This document shows, in pieces, positions 52,761 to 62,186 of a DNA stretch of 64,000 nucleotides (positions are counted from its first letter, which is position 1; each line of letters starts with the position of its first letter). Source of the DNA: Myroides guanonis (GTDB taxonomy: Bacteria; Bacteroidota; Bacteroidia; Flavobacteriales; Flavobacteriaceae); assembly GCF_900114085.1 (NCBI RefSeq), contig NZ_FORU01000001.1:186206-250205 (forward strand). Direction: 5' to 3'. A program made the position numbers and the translations under genes. The notes under the pieces were generated by a model. That model searched no databases and was not told the origin of the DNA. It worked only from the letters and a program-made list of their open reading frames with translations.

Positions 52761-54218
52761 GTGAAAGAAGGAAGTCATGAGAAAAAGTACTGGTGTATTT
52801 GTAAGGAATGTCAAGGACAAGGAATAAAAAGACGAAGAATAAGTAAGAAAGTCCGTCTAAGTTATCAATTAGCATATTGTGAATTTGAAAAAACAAAAGG
52901 CGAAAGTGAAATCCCTAATCGACCAGTAGGTGAGGTGTATTCATGTAATATATGTAATGGGTCCGGTTTAATTAAATCCGACACTCCTCCCAAAGTTGAA
53001 AAAGAAAAATTCCCTCATGTTTCAATTATTGGTGGAGGTATAGGTGGAGTGGCTCTTGCTGTTGCTTGTTTTCATCGCGGTATTCCTTTCACTCTTTATG
53101 AACGCGATAAAAACTTCAATGCTAGGTCTCAGGGCTATGGACTCACTTTGCAACAAGCTAGTAGAGCCATTGAAGGCTTTGGAATTTTTTCACTGAAAGA
53201 TGGAGTTGTCTCAACAAAACATATTGTTCATAATTCAGAAGGCGAAGTCATTGGAGAGTGGGGTATGAGAAGATGGGTATCATCAGATTCAAATTTGACT
53301 TCAAAAAGATCTAATGTACATATTGCAAGACAATCATTGCGCTCTGTTCTTTTACAGCAACTTGAAGGAAATGAATCTGTTAAATGGGGGCATCAATTAG
53401 TAGATTTTGAAGAAGCGGAGAATGATAATATTATTTTAAAGTTTATAGTTAACGGAGAAATCAAGTATAATAAAACGAATCTTTTAGTTGGTGCGGATGG
53501 AATCCGTAGCTCAGTAAGAAGGTTGTTGTTTGGAGATAGTGTTGATTCATTACGGTATTTAGACTGCATGGTTATATTGGGAATATGTTCGTTGAGTGCT
53601 TTAGAAGATATAAAAAGTTCTTTGCTTGATTCTGCTACTGTGTTTCAAACTACCAATGGACAAGAACGAATTTATATAATGCCTTATTCAGTTGACTCTG
53701 TGATGTGGCAACTTAGTTTTCCAATATCAGAAGAAAAGGCTAAGAATTTGAGTTTACAAGGGCCTAAAGTTCTAAAAGAAGAAGCTTGTCGTAGAACTCA
53801 ATGGCATAGTCCTATCCCTCAAATACTAGAAGCTACTACCGAAAATCAGATTTCTGGATATCCTGTTTATGATAGAACACTATTAAATCCAGCACTATTA
53901 AAGTGTAGTAAACAAGTTACCCTTCTCGGTGATGCTGCTCATCCTATGAGCCCATTTAAAGGTCAAGGTGCCAACCAAGCACTATTAGACGCTTTATCAT
54001 TGGCTCGGGGTATTTCAAAAGGATGTAATTCCTCCAATTGGAGAGATGTTGGAATTCGAAAAAGTGTATTATCTAATTATGAAGAAGAAATGCTTTCTCG
54101 GAGTGCTATTAAAGTTAAAGATTCTGCTAGTGCTGCAAAGTTTTTACATTCTAAAATTATCCTTTTTAAAGGTGATAAACCAAGAGGGAGTTTCAGTAAA
54201 TTTAAAGATGATATCTAG
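52761..54218 (+). CDS. FAD-dependent monooxygenase with N-terminal CxxCxGxG extension
   Basis: 485 residues from a GTG at 52761; an in-frame stop at 52749 leaves no upstream ATG. Residues 1-75 hold two DnaJ-like zinc-finger motifs, CKECQGQG (Cys14, Cys17) and CNICNGSG (Cys62, Cys65). The rest is a class A flavoprotein monooxygenase: GGGIGG Rossmann motif (91-96), LYERDKNFNARSQGYGLTL, LLVGADGIRSSVR (the DG region, ~245) and VTLLGDAAHPMSPFKGQGANQALLDALSLA (the GD region, ~391). Such enzymes hydroxylate small organic or aromatic compounds using NAD(P)H and O2. The fold is shared with TetX-type and salicylate hydroxylase-type enzymes, and the substrate cannot be assigned. The Cys-rich extension may be a zinc knuckle for oligomerisation or binding. 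Confidence 0.85.
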   Translation: MKEGSHEKKYWCICKECQGQGIKRRRISKKVRLSYQLAYCEFEKTKGESEIPNRPVGEVYSCNICNGSGLIKSDTPPKVEKEKFPHVSIIGGGIGGVALAVACFHRGIPFTLYERDKNFNARSQGYGLTLQQASRAIEGFGIFSLKDGVVSTKHIVHNSEGEVIGEWGMRRWVSSDSNLTSKRSNVHIARQSLRSVLLQQLEGNESVKWGHQLVDFEEAENDNIILKFIVNGEIKYNKTNLLVGADGIRSSVRRLLFGDSVDSLRYLDCMVILGICSLSALEDIKSSLLDSATVFQTTNGQERIYIMPYSVDSVMWQLSFPISEEKAKNLSLQGPKVLKEEACRRTQWHSPIPQILEATTENQISGYPVYDRTLLNPALLKCSKQVTLLGDAAHPMSPFKGQGANQALLDALSLARGISKGCNSSNWRDVGIRKSVLSNYEEEMLSRSAIKVKDSASAAKFLHSKIILFKGDKPRGSFSKFKDDI

Positions 54219-54320
54219 AAATGTTGTAAAGACGGCGAATTTATTCTAAACAAAAAACATCACGAGTTTTGTGGTTTTTGAAAGTACTAATTCTTTATAT
54301 GCAATTTTATTACTACGGAG

Positions 54321-55028
54321 TTATAACATATAGGATATTCCTAAAGTAGTAAAAAAGCGATCTTCTTCTGTAAATAGAGCATGTCCCAAAGCAAAATCTA
54401 TTTGTAGTGTAGGGATTAGTATAATTAAAATACCTGCATCAATGTTATGTTCTTGTTCAAATTCGTCTAAGGTTGAAAAATATTCGATAAACGTTGAAAT
54501 AGTTTCGTTTGGAGCATAGGACAATCCTGATGATAAACTTAAATCGTCAAAGTCATCCAAGAAACCAATATTGTATCCAAGTGAGAATTTTTCAGACAGT
54601 TCGTTTTCAAAAGCTATTTTTAGCAATGTGGACATACCATCTTCTTGAAAGCTTTTACTAGCTAATCTATTAACTGAGGCATACCCAACTAGCGAAATGG
54701 CAGGAATTATTCTATTTTGCTCAATTAGTTTTTGTTTAATGCTTAGAGTTAGTGGCTTAAGACCTCTTATGTTGTTTTCTTTTCCAAAATCAGCTAATAA
54801 GCGTAATTCAGTTGAATTGCTTACTCCAAATCGCAACATAAAGTTATTTAATATCGTTTCTTTTGATATGGTTATTCCGTTTTCAATCTGAAACTTATTC
54901 TTAGATATTGTGTTAACTCCATCACTTTGGTCAGGACGGTCTGTATTAATACTTTCCGATTGTGCAAAGCAACTTAATGACAGAAAACAGAAATTAACAA
55001 CGAAAAATAATGTCTTTACTTTACTCAA
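54321..55028 (-). CDS. MetA-pathway-like outer-membrane transporter protein
   Basis: 235 residues. The only start compatible with the signal peptide (SKVKTLFFVVNFCFLSLSCFAQ) is TTG at 55028; a stop lies five codons upstream. The mature N-terminus SINTDRPDQSDGVNTISKNKFQIENGI is the hallmark of the family related to MetA (phenol degradation) outer-membrane proteins, followed by beta strands ending GISYML. These are thought to be small barrels for hydrophobic compounds. It is convergent with the monooxygenase gene, so any link between the two is only by proximity. Confidence 0.82.
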   Translation of the reverse strand: MSKVKTLFFVVNFCFLSLSCFAQSESINTDRPDQSDGVNTISKNKFQIENGITISKETILNNFMLRFGVSNSTELRLLADFGKENNIRGLKPLTLSIKQKLIEQNRIIPAISLVGYASVNRLASKSFQEDGMSTLLKIAFENELSEKFSLGYNIGFLDDFDDLSLSSGLSYAPNETISTFIEYFSTLDEFEQEHNIDAGILIILIPTLQIDFALGHALFTEEDRFFTTLGISYML

Positions 55029-55313
55029 TGTCTCTGAGTGTTAAATTAAACTAATTCATGTACTATATTGTCAACCAATCTTACTTGATTCATAACCCAA
55101 ATGTACAAAATATTCGGAAGTCTAAAACAATAAGTCTCACATCTCGTCAACTAAATATTTATCAATCAATTTTATAAATGGCAATTGTTCTCTTCGTCTA
55201 GTCTATGGTTTTTGAGAAGTCTCACAGAAATATTTTTTCAATATTTAGATAGTTTAATCTTATTTAAGTTGTGCCCTTAAAATATTGTATTAGAAGACTT
55301 TAAAAAAAACAAC
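55029..55313. other. intergenic spacer
   Basis: 285 AT-rich bases between the MetA-like gene and the truncated methyltransferase-like gene. It does not continue the methyltransferase frame. Confidence 0.45.
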
Positions 55314-55721
55314 TTATAGTTTTATAATTCCCTTTTGAATCATTTCTAACATTACTGGGGAGGCATTTTTAAATGTTGGTTCCTGTTGGATTATACTTCC
55401 TGCATTTTTCTTATTTACTTTAAAGGTCAAATCCCTCTCGGTCGTGAATAATAAAAAAGTTAAAAATGGATTCTTAATATAAGAACTCAAAACATTAAAA
55501 AGCTCATCACTAGAATAGAAGTTTTCGACTTCTTCTGTTTTGTATCGAGAAGTAAGAGCAAAGTTGTATCCTCCATTTTCTAAAATATGAAGACGAACAT
55601 AAATGTTTTTAAGTTCAGTATCCCCAATTGTTTTGGCTAATGTAAGTTTTGCAAAAGTACCATCGTTAATACTCGATATTACTTGCTCATAAAATTCAAT
55701 AAAAACGTTCTGATATAGCAT
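55314..55721 (-). pseudogene. truncated methyltransferase-like protein (N-terminal domain only)
   Basis: 135 codons. The stretch TFAKLTLAKTIGDTELKNIYVRLHILENGGYNFALTSRYKTEEVENF, then LFNVLSSYIKNPFLTFLLFTTERDLTFKVNKK, is like the N-terminal substrate-recognition domain of a flavobacterial class I SAM-methyltransferase family. There the LFTTE.D...NKK segment is followed by an HD-x-x-K region and the Rossmann domain. Here the frame ends after MLEMIQKGIIKL with no methyltransferase domain behind it. Either the gene is truncated, or it is a small stand-alone protein. Assignment from memory of the family; moderate to low certainty. Confidence 0.4.
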
Positions 55722-56084
55722 CTCAATTTAATTTGAACTGCAAACTTACACTAAGTCGATAATATGTTACTTCTTTTTGAATAATATTTTTACTAAATTC
55801 AATAAACTATGTTTTTTTCCTTTAAAGTCTGAGAAATCTATTTCTTAGCTCTCTAGAGCTGTTACTAAAAGTATAATAGATTCTTATTATTTCGATTTTA
55901 TTGTTTTTCATAGTGTAGATTTATTTCTAAATAATGATTTATTTAATACTTGTGTTTTAGTGTTGTATTCTCGATTATTATTAGGAACAAAAAAAACATT
56001 ATGATTTATAATATATAGAATTCTTATTTAAACAATAAGTTAGTGTTAGTAATTGCGTAAAATAAATTATTTGTTTAGTTATAT
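55722..56084. other. 363-base AT-rich spacer
   Basis: Lies between the truncated gene and the 3' end of the efflux operon. Nothing recognisable. Confidence 0.5.
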
Positions 56085-57551
56085 CTATTGCCAACCACCT
56101 CCAAGAGACTTGTATAGCTTAATTCTGGCAAGTAATTTGTTTTGTTTCAATTTGTTTAGGTTTAGTTCACTTTCTAAAGCCACTCTTTGTGTGTTTATAA
56201 TTTCCAAATAGGTAGCATAGCCACTATTGAAAAGTAAGTTAGATTGTTTTATTCCTAATCTTGATGTACTTACTTGTTCTTCCGCTATATCAAGTTGTTC
56301 ATTCAATGATTCCAATACTATCAAAGCATCTGTTACATCATTTATAGCAGTATAGACCGTTTTTTGAAAATCAATTTCTGCCTGTGTTCGTTCTAACTTG
56401 GCGATTTCATAGGCTGTTTTAAGTTTTCTGTTTTTAAATATAGGTTGAGTTAATCCTCCTACTAAGCTTCCGAATAATGAACCTGGAATTGAAAACCAGT
56501 TTCCTGATAACATACTGTTAACTCCTCCTGATAAATCTATTGTGAGGGAAGGATATCTACTGACTTGAGTTACTCCAACGTTTGCATTTTTTATTTTTAA
56601 CTCTAACTCAGCTTCACGAACATCAGGGCGTGATCCCACCATATATAAAGGTACACCTGTGCTAAGTGATTCTTCATATTTTACATCTGCTAGTTTAGTA
56701 TCTCTTTCTATTTGCGTGGGTAATTGACCTGTTAATAATGATAGTGCATTTTCTTGAACTGCTATTTGTTGTTTTAAAGAGGGGATTAATGCTTTAGCTA
56801 CGAGCATTTGAGAACGTGTTTGTTGTATCGCTAAAGAAGTAATTTGTCCTGCATCTCGTTGTAACTGAACTATTTTTAAAGTATTTTCTGTTAGTTCGTA
56901 ATTCGTTCTTGCTACTTCCATTTGAGCATCTAAAAGCAATAAGTTATAGTATCCTTCTGCTATTTTGGCTATTAATTCGGTTTGTATAGCTTTTTTAGCT
57001 TCATGTGTTTGGAGGTAAATAGCTAAGGTTTGAGCACTTTGACTTTTAATTTTTCCCCAAATATCGACTTCCCAACTTAAGTCTAGACCTGATATATACT
57101 GTGCTGAGTTAACATACATACTACTTGGTGCATCGCTGCCTTTATCCTTATAATAGTTTGAAGAGGGTGTACCGTAATAATTATCTGAACGCCATTGATA
57201 AGCTACATTAGCAGCATCTAAAGAAATTGACGGTAGCCAGGCTACTTTTGCTTGTTTTAGTTTTTGATTAGCAATTTCAATATTTTTTATTGCATTTTGC
57301 ATATCAAAATTATGGTCGAGTCCTTTTTGAATGAGTGCTGTTAAACCTTCATCGGAAAAAAAAGCTTTCCAACTTATGTCAGAAATACCTACAGAATCTT
57401 GTAAACTAGCTTCAGTTTGAAATCTATAAGAAGTGGGGATTTCAAATTCCACTGCTTTGTAATTAGATTGTGGAGCACAAGAGTTAAGTAACAATAATGT
57501 TAGTGTGGTAGCACTAATTGATGATATAGAGATTGTTTTTAATTTATTCAT
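56085..57551 (-). CDS. RND efflux outer-membrane factor (NodT/TolC-family lipoprotein)
   Basis: The start is the ATG at 57551; the TTG two codons earlier is unlikely. About 488 residues. Lipoprotein signal ending LLNSC (Cys25). Two outer-membrane-efflux repeats: residues ~65-250 (GLTALIQKGLDHNFDMQNAIKNIEIANQKLKQAKVAWLPSISL) and ~290-480 (GSRPDVREAELELKIKNANVGVTQVSRYPSLTIDL; SRLGIKQSNLLFNSGYATYLEIINTQRVALESELNLNKL). It forms the trimeric exit duct for the RND pump. It is the last gene of the adaptor-pump-duct operon, 9 bases after the pump gene. Confidence 0.95.
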   Translation of the reverse strand: MNKLKTISISSISATTLTLLLLNSCAPQSNYKAVEFEIPTSYRFQTEASLQDSVGISDISWKAFFSDEGLTALIQKGLDHNFDMQNAIKNIEIANQKLKQAKVAWLPSISLDAANVAYQWRSDNYYGTPSSNYYKDKGSDAPSSMYVNSAQYISGLDLSWEVDIWGKIKSQSAQTLAIYLQTHEAKKAIQTELIAKIAEGYYNLLLLDAQMEVARTNYELTENTLKIVQLQRDAGQITSLAIQQTRSQMLVAKALIPSLKQQIAVQENALSLLTGQLPTQIERDTKLADVKYEESLSTGVPLYMVGSRPDVREAELELKIKNANVGVTQVSRYPSLTIDLSGGVNSMLSGNWFSIPGSLFGSLVGGLTQPIFKNRKLKTAYEIAKLERTQAEIDFQKTVYTAINDVTDALIVLESLNEQLDIAEEQVSTSRLGIKQSNLLFNSGYATYLEIINTQRVALESELNLNKLKQNKLLARIKLYKSLGGGWQ

Positions 57552-57560
57552 AATCAATGT

Positions 57561-60500
57561 TTAATCGTTAGTAAACTTTGCTTTCAATTTTTCGTCAATG
57601 GATTGGAATACAAAAAATAGTACAGGGATAATAAATATACCTATAGTTACACCAAATAACATACCTCCCGCTGCGCTAAAACTAATGGAATGGTTTCCTT
57701 GAGCAGAAGGACCAACGGTCCACATCAAGGGGATCAATCCTGCAACAAATGCAAAAGAAGTCATAAGAATTGGTCTTAATCTCATCTTAGCTCCTTCTAT
57801 GGCAGCGTCAAATATAGAGCGTCCCAATTTTCTTTGTTGTAGACCAAATTCTACAATTAATATAGCATTTTTGGCTAAAAGTCCAATTAACATAATTAGT
57901 CCAACTTGAACATAAATGTTGTTTTGTAAACCGACAATATTAATAAAAACAAAAACTCCTAATAACCCAGTAGGTACCGAAAGTAGAATAGCTAATGGTA
58001 ATAAATAACTTTCGTATTGAGCAGATAACAAGAAGTAAACAAAAAGTATACTAAGTCCGAAAATTAATATTGCTTGATTTCCTGATGTTTTTTCTTCTAA
58101 TGACATTCCCGTAAACTCATAAGAATAGTTACCTGGTAGGGTAGAAGCTACTTCTTCAACTACCTTTAGAGCATCTCCTGTACTATATCCTTCTGCGGGT
58201 GTTGCCTTTATCGAAATAGCATTGTATAAATTGTATCGAGTAACCGTTTCTGGACCTAATACTTTCCTTAATTTCACTAAAGTGTTTGCAGGTAACATTT
58301 CACCATTTTTATTCTTAACAAAAATTGAGTTGAAGGATTGTGGGTCGTTTCTATAATCTACATCTGCTTGCATATATACTCTATAGGTTCTTCCAAATCG
58401 AGTGAAATCACCAGCTTGAACTCTACCGTAATAATTTTTAATAGTGGTCATTAGATCTTTTACACTTACACCTAAAGATTTCGCTTTGATATAATCGATC
58501 TCTAACAAATACTGTGGAAAATTTGCTTTGAAAGATGTAAAAGCATGTTCAATCTCTTCACGCTGATTCAATTTTCTGATAAGCGTATCTGCGGTTGCAC
58601 TAAATTCTTCAAAACCACTTCCCATTCTGTCTTGCAAAACAAATTCTAGTCCACTAAAATCTCCAAAACCTTGAACTGTTGGTCTTGGAAACACATTAAA
58701 GGATGCATCGTTTAATACAGAAAGGTCTTTGTGAATTTCAGTGATGATTTTGTTAATATTTTTTTCTTCTCCTCTTTCTTTGTATGGTTTTAAATTGATA
58801 TATCCAACAGCAAAAGAAGGACTTGCATTGGCGTCAATTGCATTATATCCAGATATTGCGGTCATGCCTTCAATATCAGTTCTTAACTTCAGGATACTGT
58901 CAGCTTGTGCTAATACAACTTTAGTTCTAGCTAAAGAAGCGCCTGGAGGCATGGCCAAAGAATAAGTAATAAAGCTATCATCTTCTGTAGGAATAAAACT
59001 AGAAGGTGTTTTGTAAATTAACAACACTCCTAATCCTATAATAGCAATTAATCCTAATAAGGAATATTTACTGTTTTTGATGAGTTTTGTTATAGAGGTT
59101 ACATATCTTGTTGTAAAGCTATCAAAGGCTGTGTTGAAGGAAAAGAAAAAGCGAGCTTTTAAACTTTCTAATTTTCCCATCGGAGCCTTAACAAAATCTT
59201 CTTCATGATGTTCATGCTTTAAAAATAGAGCACACAAAGCAGGACTTAGAGTCAATGCATTAATAGCTGAAATTAGAATGGCAATTGCTAATGTATAAGC
59301 AAATTGTTTATAAAATAAACCTGCTGGCCCTTGCATAAAACCTACTGGTAAAAATACAGCTGCCATAACAAGAGTTATTGATAAAATAGCCCTTGTGATT
59401 TCACTCATAGCAGAAACTGTAGCTTCTTTAGCTTTCATTCCAGTTTGATGCATCTTCTCATGTATTGCTTCGACGACGACTATAGCATCATCAACAACAA
59501 TTCCAATGGCTAGTACCAAGGCAAACATGGTTAATACATTAATTGAAAAACCTAAAAGGTAAATAAAGAATAAGGTACCCAATAACGATACAGGAATTGC
59601 TACAACCGGAATAATTGTTGATCTGAAATCTTGTAAAAAGATGTAAACGATGATGAAAACCAAGAAAAAGGCCTCAAACAAAGTACTTCTAACTTGATTA
59701 ATTGATTCGTCTATTTGATCTTTTACTGAGTAGCTAATATCATATTTAATTCCGTCAGGAAAGGATTTAGATACACGTTCTAAGACTTCTCTTATTGCAA
59801 TATCAATATCTCTAGCATTTGAACCACTCGTTTGAGTTATGTTCATTGTCAAACCAGGAAAGCCGTTTACGCTGTTGTCACTTCCTAAATTAGATGCTCC
59901 AAACTCAACCCTTGCTATGTCTTTAAGATATAGTACTGAACCATCTTTATTGGTTTTAATTACTATGCTTTCGAATTCTTCAGGTAGATTAAATCTACCT
60001 CTATGTTTTAATGCAGTTTCGAATACTTCATCTGATGTTTCCCCAAATTTTCCAGGTGCAATTTCAAAGTTTTGGTCTTTAATTGCACTAATCACGTCTT
60101 GAGGGACTAGGTCATACAAAGCTAGTTTCTCCGGGTTTAACCACGTACGCATTGAGTAATCACGAGCTCCAACTCGGCTTACTGCCGCTACTCCTGGAAC
60201 ACGGAGTAATTCACGGTTGATATTAATCTGAGTATATGCTTGTAAAAACGTTTCGTCGTAAATTTCTTCAGGATGATCGCTGTAAAAATTAATGGTCATA
60301 ATATTACCACTCTGTCTAGGACTTACAGAAATACCTGATTCATTGACTTCAGAAGGTATTTGACTTGCAGCTTTTGTTACTCTGTTTTGTACGTTTACAG
60401 CAGCTTGGTCAGGATCGGTTCCTGCTTCAAAGAAAATGCTTATTGTTCCTGAACCACTATTACTCGCTTTTGAGGTTATATAGGTCATATTGTCGACCCC

Positions 60501-60710
60501 ATTAATTGCTTCTTCAATTGGTAGTAAAACGCTTTGTGCTACTGTTTCAGCACTAGCTCCAGGATAGGAGGTAGAAACTGTTACACTTGGTGGGGCTATC
60601 TCGGGAAAACGTGTAATCGGTAATAGGGTTAAACCCACTAATCCTAAAAGCAAAAACATAATAGAGATTACCGTTGCTAATATGGGACGCTGTATAATTG
60701 ATTTTATCAT
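57561..60710 (-). CDS. RND multidrug efflux pump (HAE1/AcrB type)
   Basis: 1049 residues, normal for AcrB-type pumps. N-terminal [27 protein letters not shown] and [28 protein letters not shown] are characteristic. Helix 4 contains [18 protein letters not shown] with the paired Asp residues of the proton relay, and the repeat in the second half has [18 protein letters not shown] with the essential Lys. It exports drugs, detergents or other amphiphiles from the periplasm using proton flow. Substrates not predictable. The order adaptor-pump-outer-membrane factor shows a complete tripartite system. Confidence 0.97.
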   Translation of the reverse strand: MIKSIIQRPILATVISIMFLLLGLVGLTLLPITRFPEIAPPSVTVSTSYPGASAETVAQSVLLPIEEAINGVDNMTYITSKASNSGSGTISIFFEAGTDPDQAAVNVQNRVTKAASQIPSEVNESGISVSPRQSGNIMTINFYSDHPEEIYDETFLQAYTQININRELLRVPGVAAVSRVGARDYSMRTWLNPEKLALYDLVPQDVISAIKDQNFEIAPGKFGETSDEVFETALKHRGRFNLPEEFESIVIKTNKDGSVLYLKDIARVEFGASNLGSDNSVNGFPGLTMNITQTSGSNARDIDIAIREVLERVSKSFPDGIKYDISYSVKDQIDESINQVRSTLFEAFFLVFIIVYIFLQDFRSTIIPVVAIPVSLLGTLFFIYLLGFSINVLTMFALVLAIGIVVDDAIVVVEAIHEKMHQTGMKAKEATVSAMSEITRAILSITLVMAAVFLPVGFMQGPAGLFYKQFAYTLAIAILISAINALTLSPALCALFLKHEHHEEDFVKAPMGKLESLKARFFFSFNTAFDSFTTRYVTSITKLIKNSKYSLLGLIAIIGLGVLLIYKTPSSFIPTEDDSFITYSLAMPPGASLARTKVVLAQADSILKLRTDIEGMTAISGYNAIDANASPSFAVGYINLKPYKERGEEKNINKIITEIHKDLSVLNDASFNVFPRPTVQGFGDFSGLEFVLQDRMGSGFEEFSATADTLIRKLNQREEIEHAFTSFKANFPQYLLEIDYIKAKSLGVSVKDLMTTIKNYYGRVQAGDFTRFGRTYRVYMQADVDYRNDPQSFNSIFVKNKNGEMLPANTLVKLRKVLGPETVTRYNLYNAISIKATPAEGYSTGDALKVVEEVASTLPGNYSYEFTGMSLEEKTSGNQAILIFGLSILFVYFLLSAQYESYLLPLAILLSVPTGLLGVFVFINIVGLQNNIYVQVGLIMLIGLLAKNAILIVEFGLQQRKLGRSIFDAAIEGAKMRLRPILMTSFAFVAGLIPLMWTVGPSAQGNHSISFSAAGGMLFGVTIGIFIIPVLFFVFQSIDEKLKAKFTND

Positions 60711-60732
60711 AGTTTAATGTATAGGATTGAAC

Positions 60733-61884
60733 TTAGTTCATTGGCTTAACATACATTCCTTCAGTTAATTTGTCAAAACCTGTTTTAATTATTATATCAC
60801 CTCGTTTTAATCCTTCTGTAACTATATAGTTAGTGCCAGAAACACCCTCAATAGAAATAGACTGTAGTTTTACTTTGCTTTCATTGTCTAATAAGTATAC
60901 GAAGGTTTTGTCTTGAATAGATGTTGTTGCAACTTGTGGAACTAATATCACGTTGTGTTTTGTTTCTTGTAATTTTACAGTTCCTGAATTTCCTGAGCGC
61001 ATGACATCTTGTGAGTTAGGAAAAGTTGCACGTAAAGAAATTGCTCCTGTATTTCTGTTTACTTGGCCATTAATTGCATCTACTACACCTCTTTCGGTGT
61101 ATTCGTGTCCATCTGCAAGTATAAGGGTGACTTTTGGTAAATTTTGATTTGAATCATTAGTTTTAGAAGTGTCTAATTTTTGATTTGATTTTGTGAAGTA
61201 TAGAAAATCAGACTCACTCATACCAAAATAAACATACACATCACTAACATCAGATAAAACAGTCATTGGCTGACTATCGTTCTTAGCTACGAGGTTTCCA
61301 ATACGTTTGGGAATTCTACCAATATAACCGCTAACAGGCGCTTTGATTATGGTGTATTCTAAGCTAATTTTCGCACTTGCTACTGAAGCAGAAGCCTTAG
61401 CTAGGGAAGCTTTGGCAATTTCATAATTAGATTTAGCAGTTTCTAATTGTACTTCGGCTATCACCTCATTGTCAATTAGGGGTTTAAGTCTATCTATTTC
61501 TAGCTGAGCATTTTTTAATTTAGCCTTTTCAACGTTTTCTGTAGCTATCTCGTTGTTTAATTTTTCTTGGTAAGGTTGTGGGTTTATTTTAAATAGAGGT
61601 TGTCCTTCTTTTACAAAAGCACCCTCATCTACATAAATTTCATCTAATATTCCCTCCACTTGTGGTCTAATCTCTACGTTGACTTTACCTTCGATGGTTC
61701 CAATATAATCTTTTACGGTTATTGCAGTAGCAGTATCGATTTTTATAACAGGTAAAGCAAGTGCATTTTCTTTTGGGTCTACAGGTTTTTTAGTACTGAT
61801 GTTACAGCTGTTTGCCAATACAAGTGTTCCAATCATCAGTAAGGAGGCAAATGCAACCAGCAGGTTTTTCTTTCTTGTTATCAT
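60733..61884 (-). CDS. RND efflux periplasmic adaptor lipoprotein
   Basis: 383 residues. Lipoprotein signal ending LVLANSC (Cys27). Lipoyl half-motifs at VNVEIRPQVEGILDEIYVDEGAFVKEGQPLFKINP (~70-105) and YTIIKAPVSGYIGRIPKRIGNLVA flank a helical hairpin (EIATENVEKAKLKNAQLEIDRL ... LETAKSNYEIAKASLAKASASV). Membrane-proximal beta domains follow. It bridges the pump to the outer-membrane duct. First gene of the operon, 22 bases before the pump. Confidence 0.95.
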   Translation of the reverse strand: MITRKKNLLVAFASLLMIGTLVLANSCNISTKKPVDPKENALALPVIKIDTATAITVKDYIGTIEGKVNVEIRPQVEGILDEIYVDEGAFVKEGQPLFKINPQPYQEKLNNEIATENVEKAKLKNAQLEIDRLKPLIDNEVIAEVQLETAKSNYEIAKASLAKASASVASAKISLEYTIIKAPVSGYIGRIPKRIGNLVAKNDSQPMTVLSDVSDVYVYFGMSESDFLYFTKSNQKLDTSKTNDSNQNLPKVTLILADGHEYTERGVVDAINGQVNRNTGAISLRATFPNSQDVMRSGNSGTVKLQETKHNVILVPQVATTSIQDKTFVYLLDNESKVKLQSISIEGVSGTNYIVTEGLKRGDIIIKTGFDKLTEGMYVKPMN

Positions 61885-62186
61885 TATTCTTGTTTTTGTA
61901 ATTAGTAAAGGAGAATTATCTTCTATGATAGATTATTCCAATCATAATGCCAATCGTATAAAAAACAACGACAACGACATTAATGCGCTGATTATTAATT
62001 AATTATGTTTTTGTGGTTGCTGTAGTTATTAACTAATAAAGTTTCCCGAATCGGGGATGTGTTCCACATAATATATTGTTAAAATACGTCTATACTCAAA
62101 CGTTTAACTTAAGTTCATTGATTTAAAGAATCAAAAAAATGATTTATTGAACAATATTCGTTATTTTTAATATAAATTAATAGTAT
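61885..62186. other. divergent spacer between the efflux operon and comM
   Basis: 302 bases with no regulator gene. A GC-rich palindrome CCCGA-A-TCGGG (62045-62055) stands out in otherwise AT-rich sequence and could be an operator. No clear -7 boxes seen. Confidence 0.4.

Noticed and set aside
52761..54218. tetX-type tetracycline resistance gene
   Set aside because: Shared flavoprotein motifs are common to many class A monooxygenases; the N-terminal extension and overall sequence give no specific support for tetracycline degradation.
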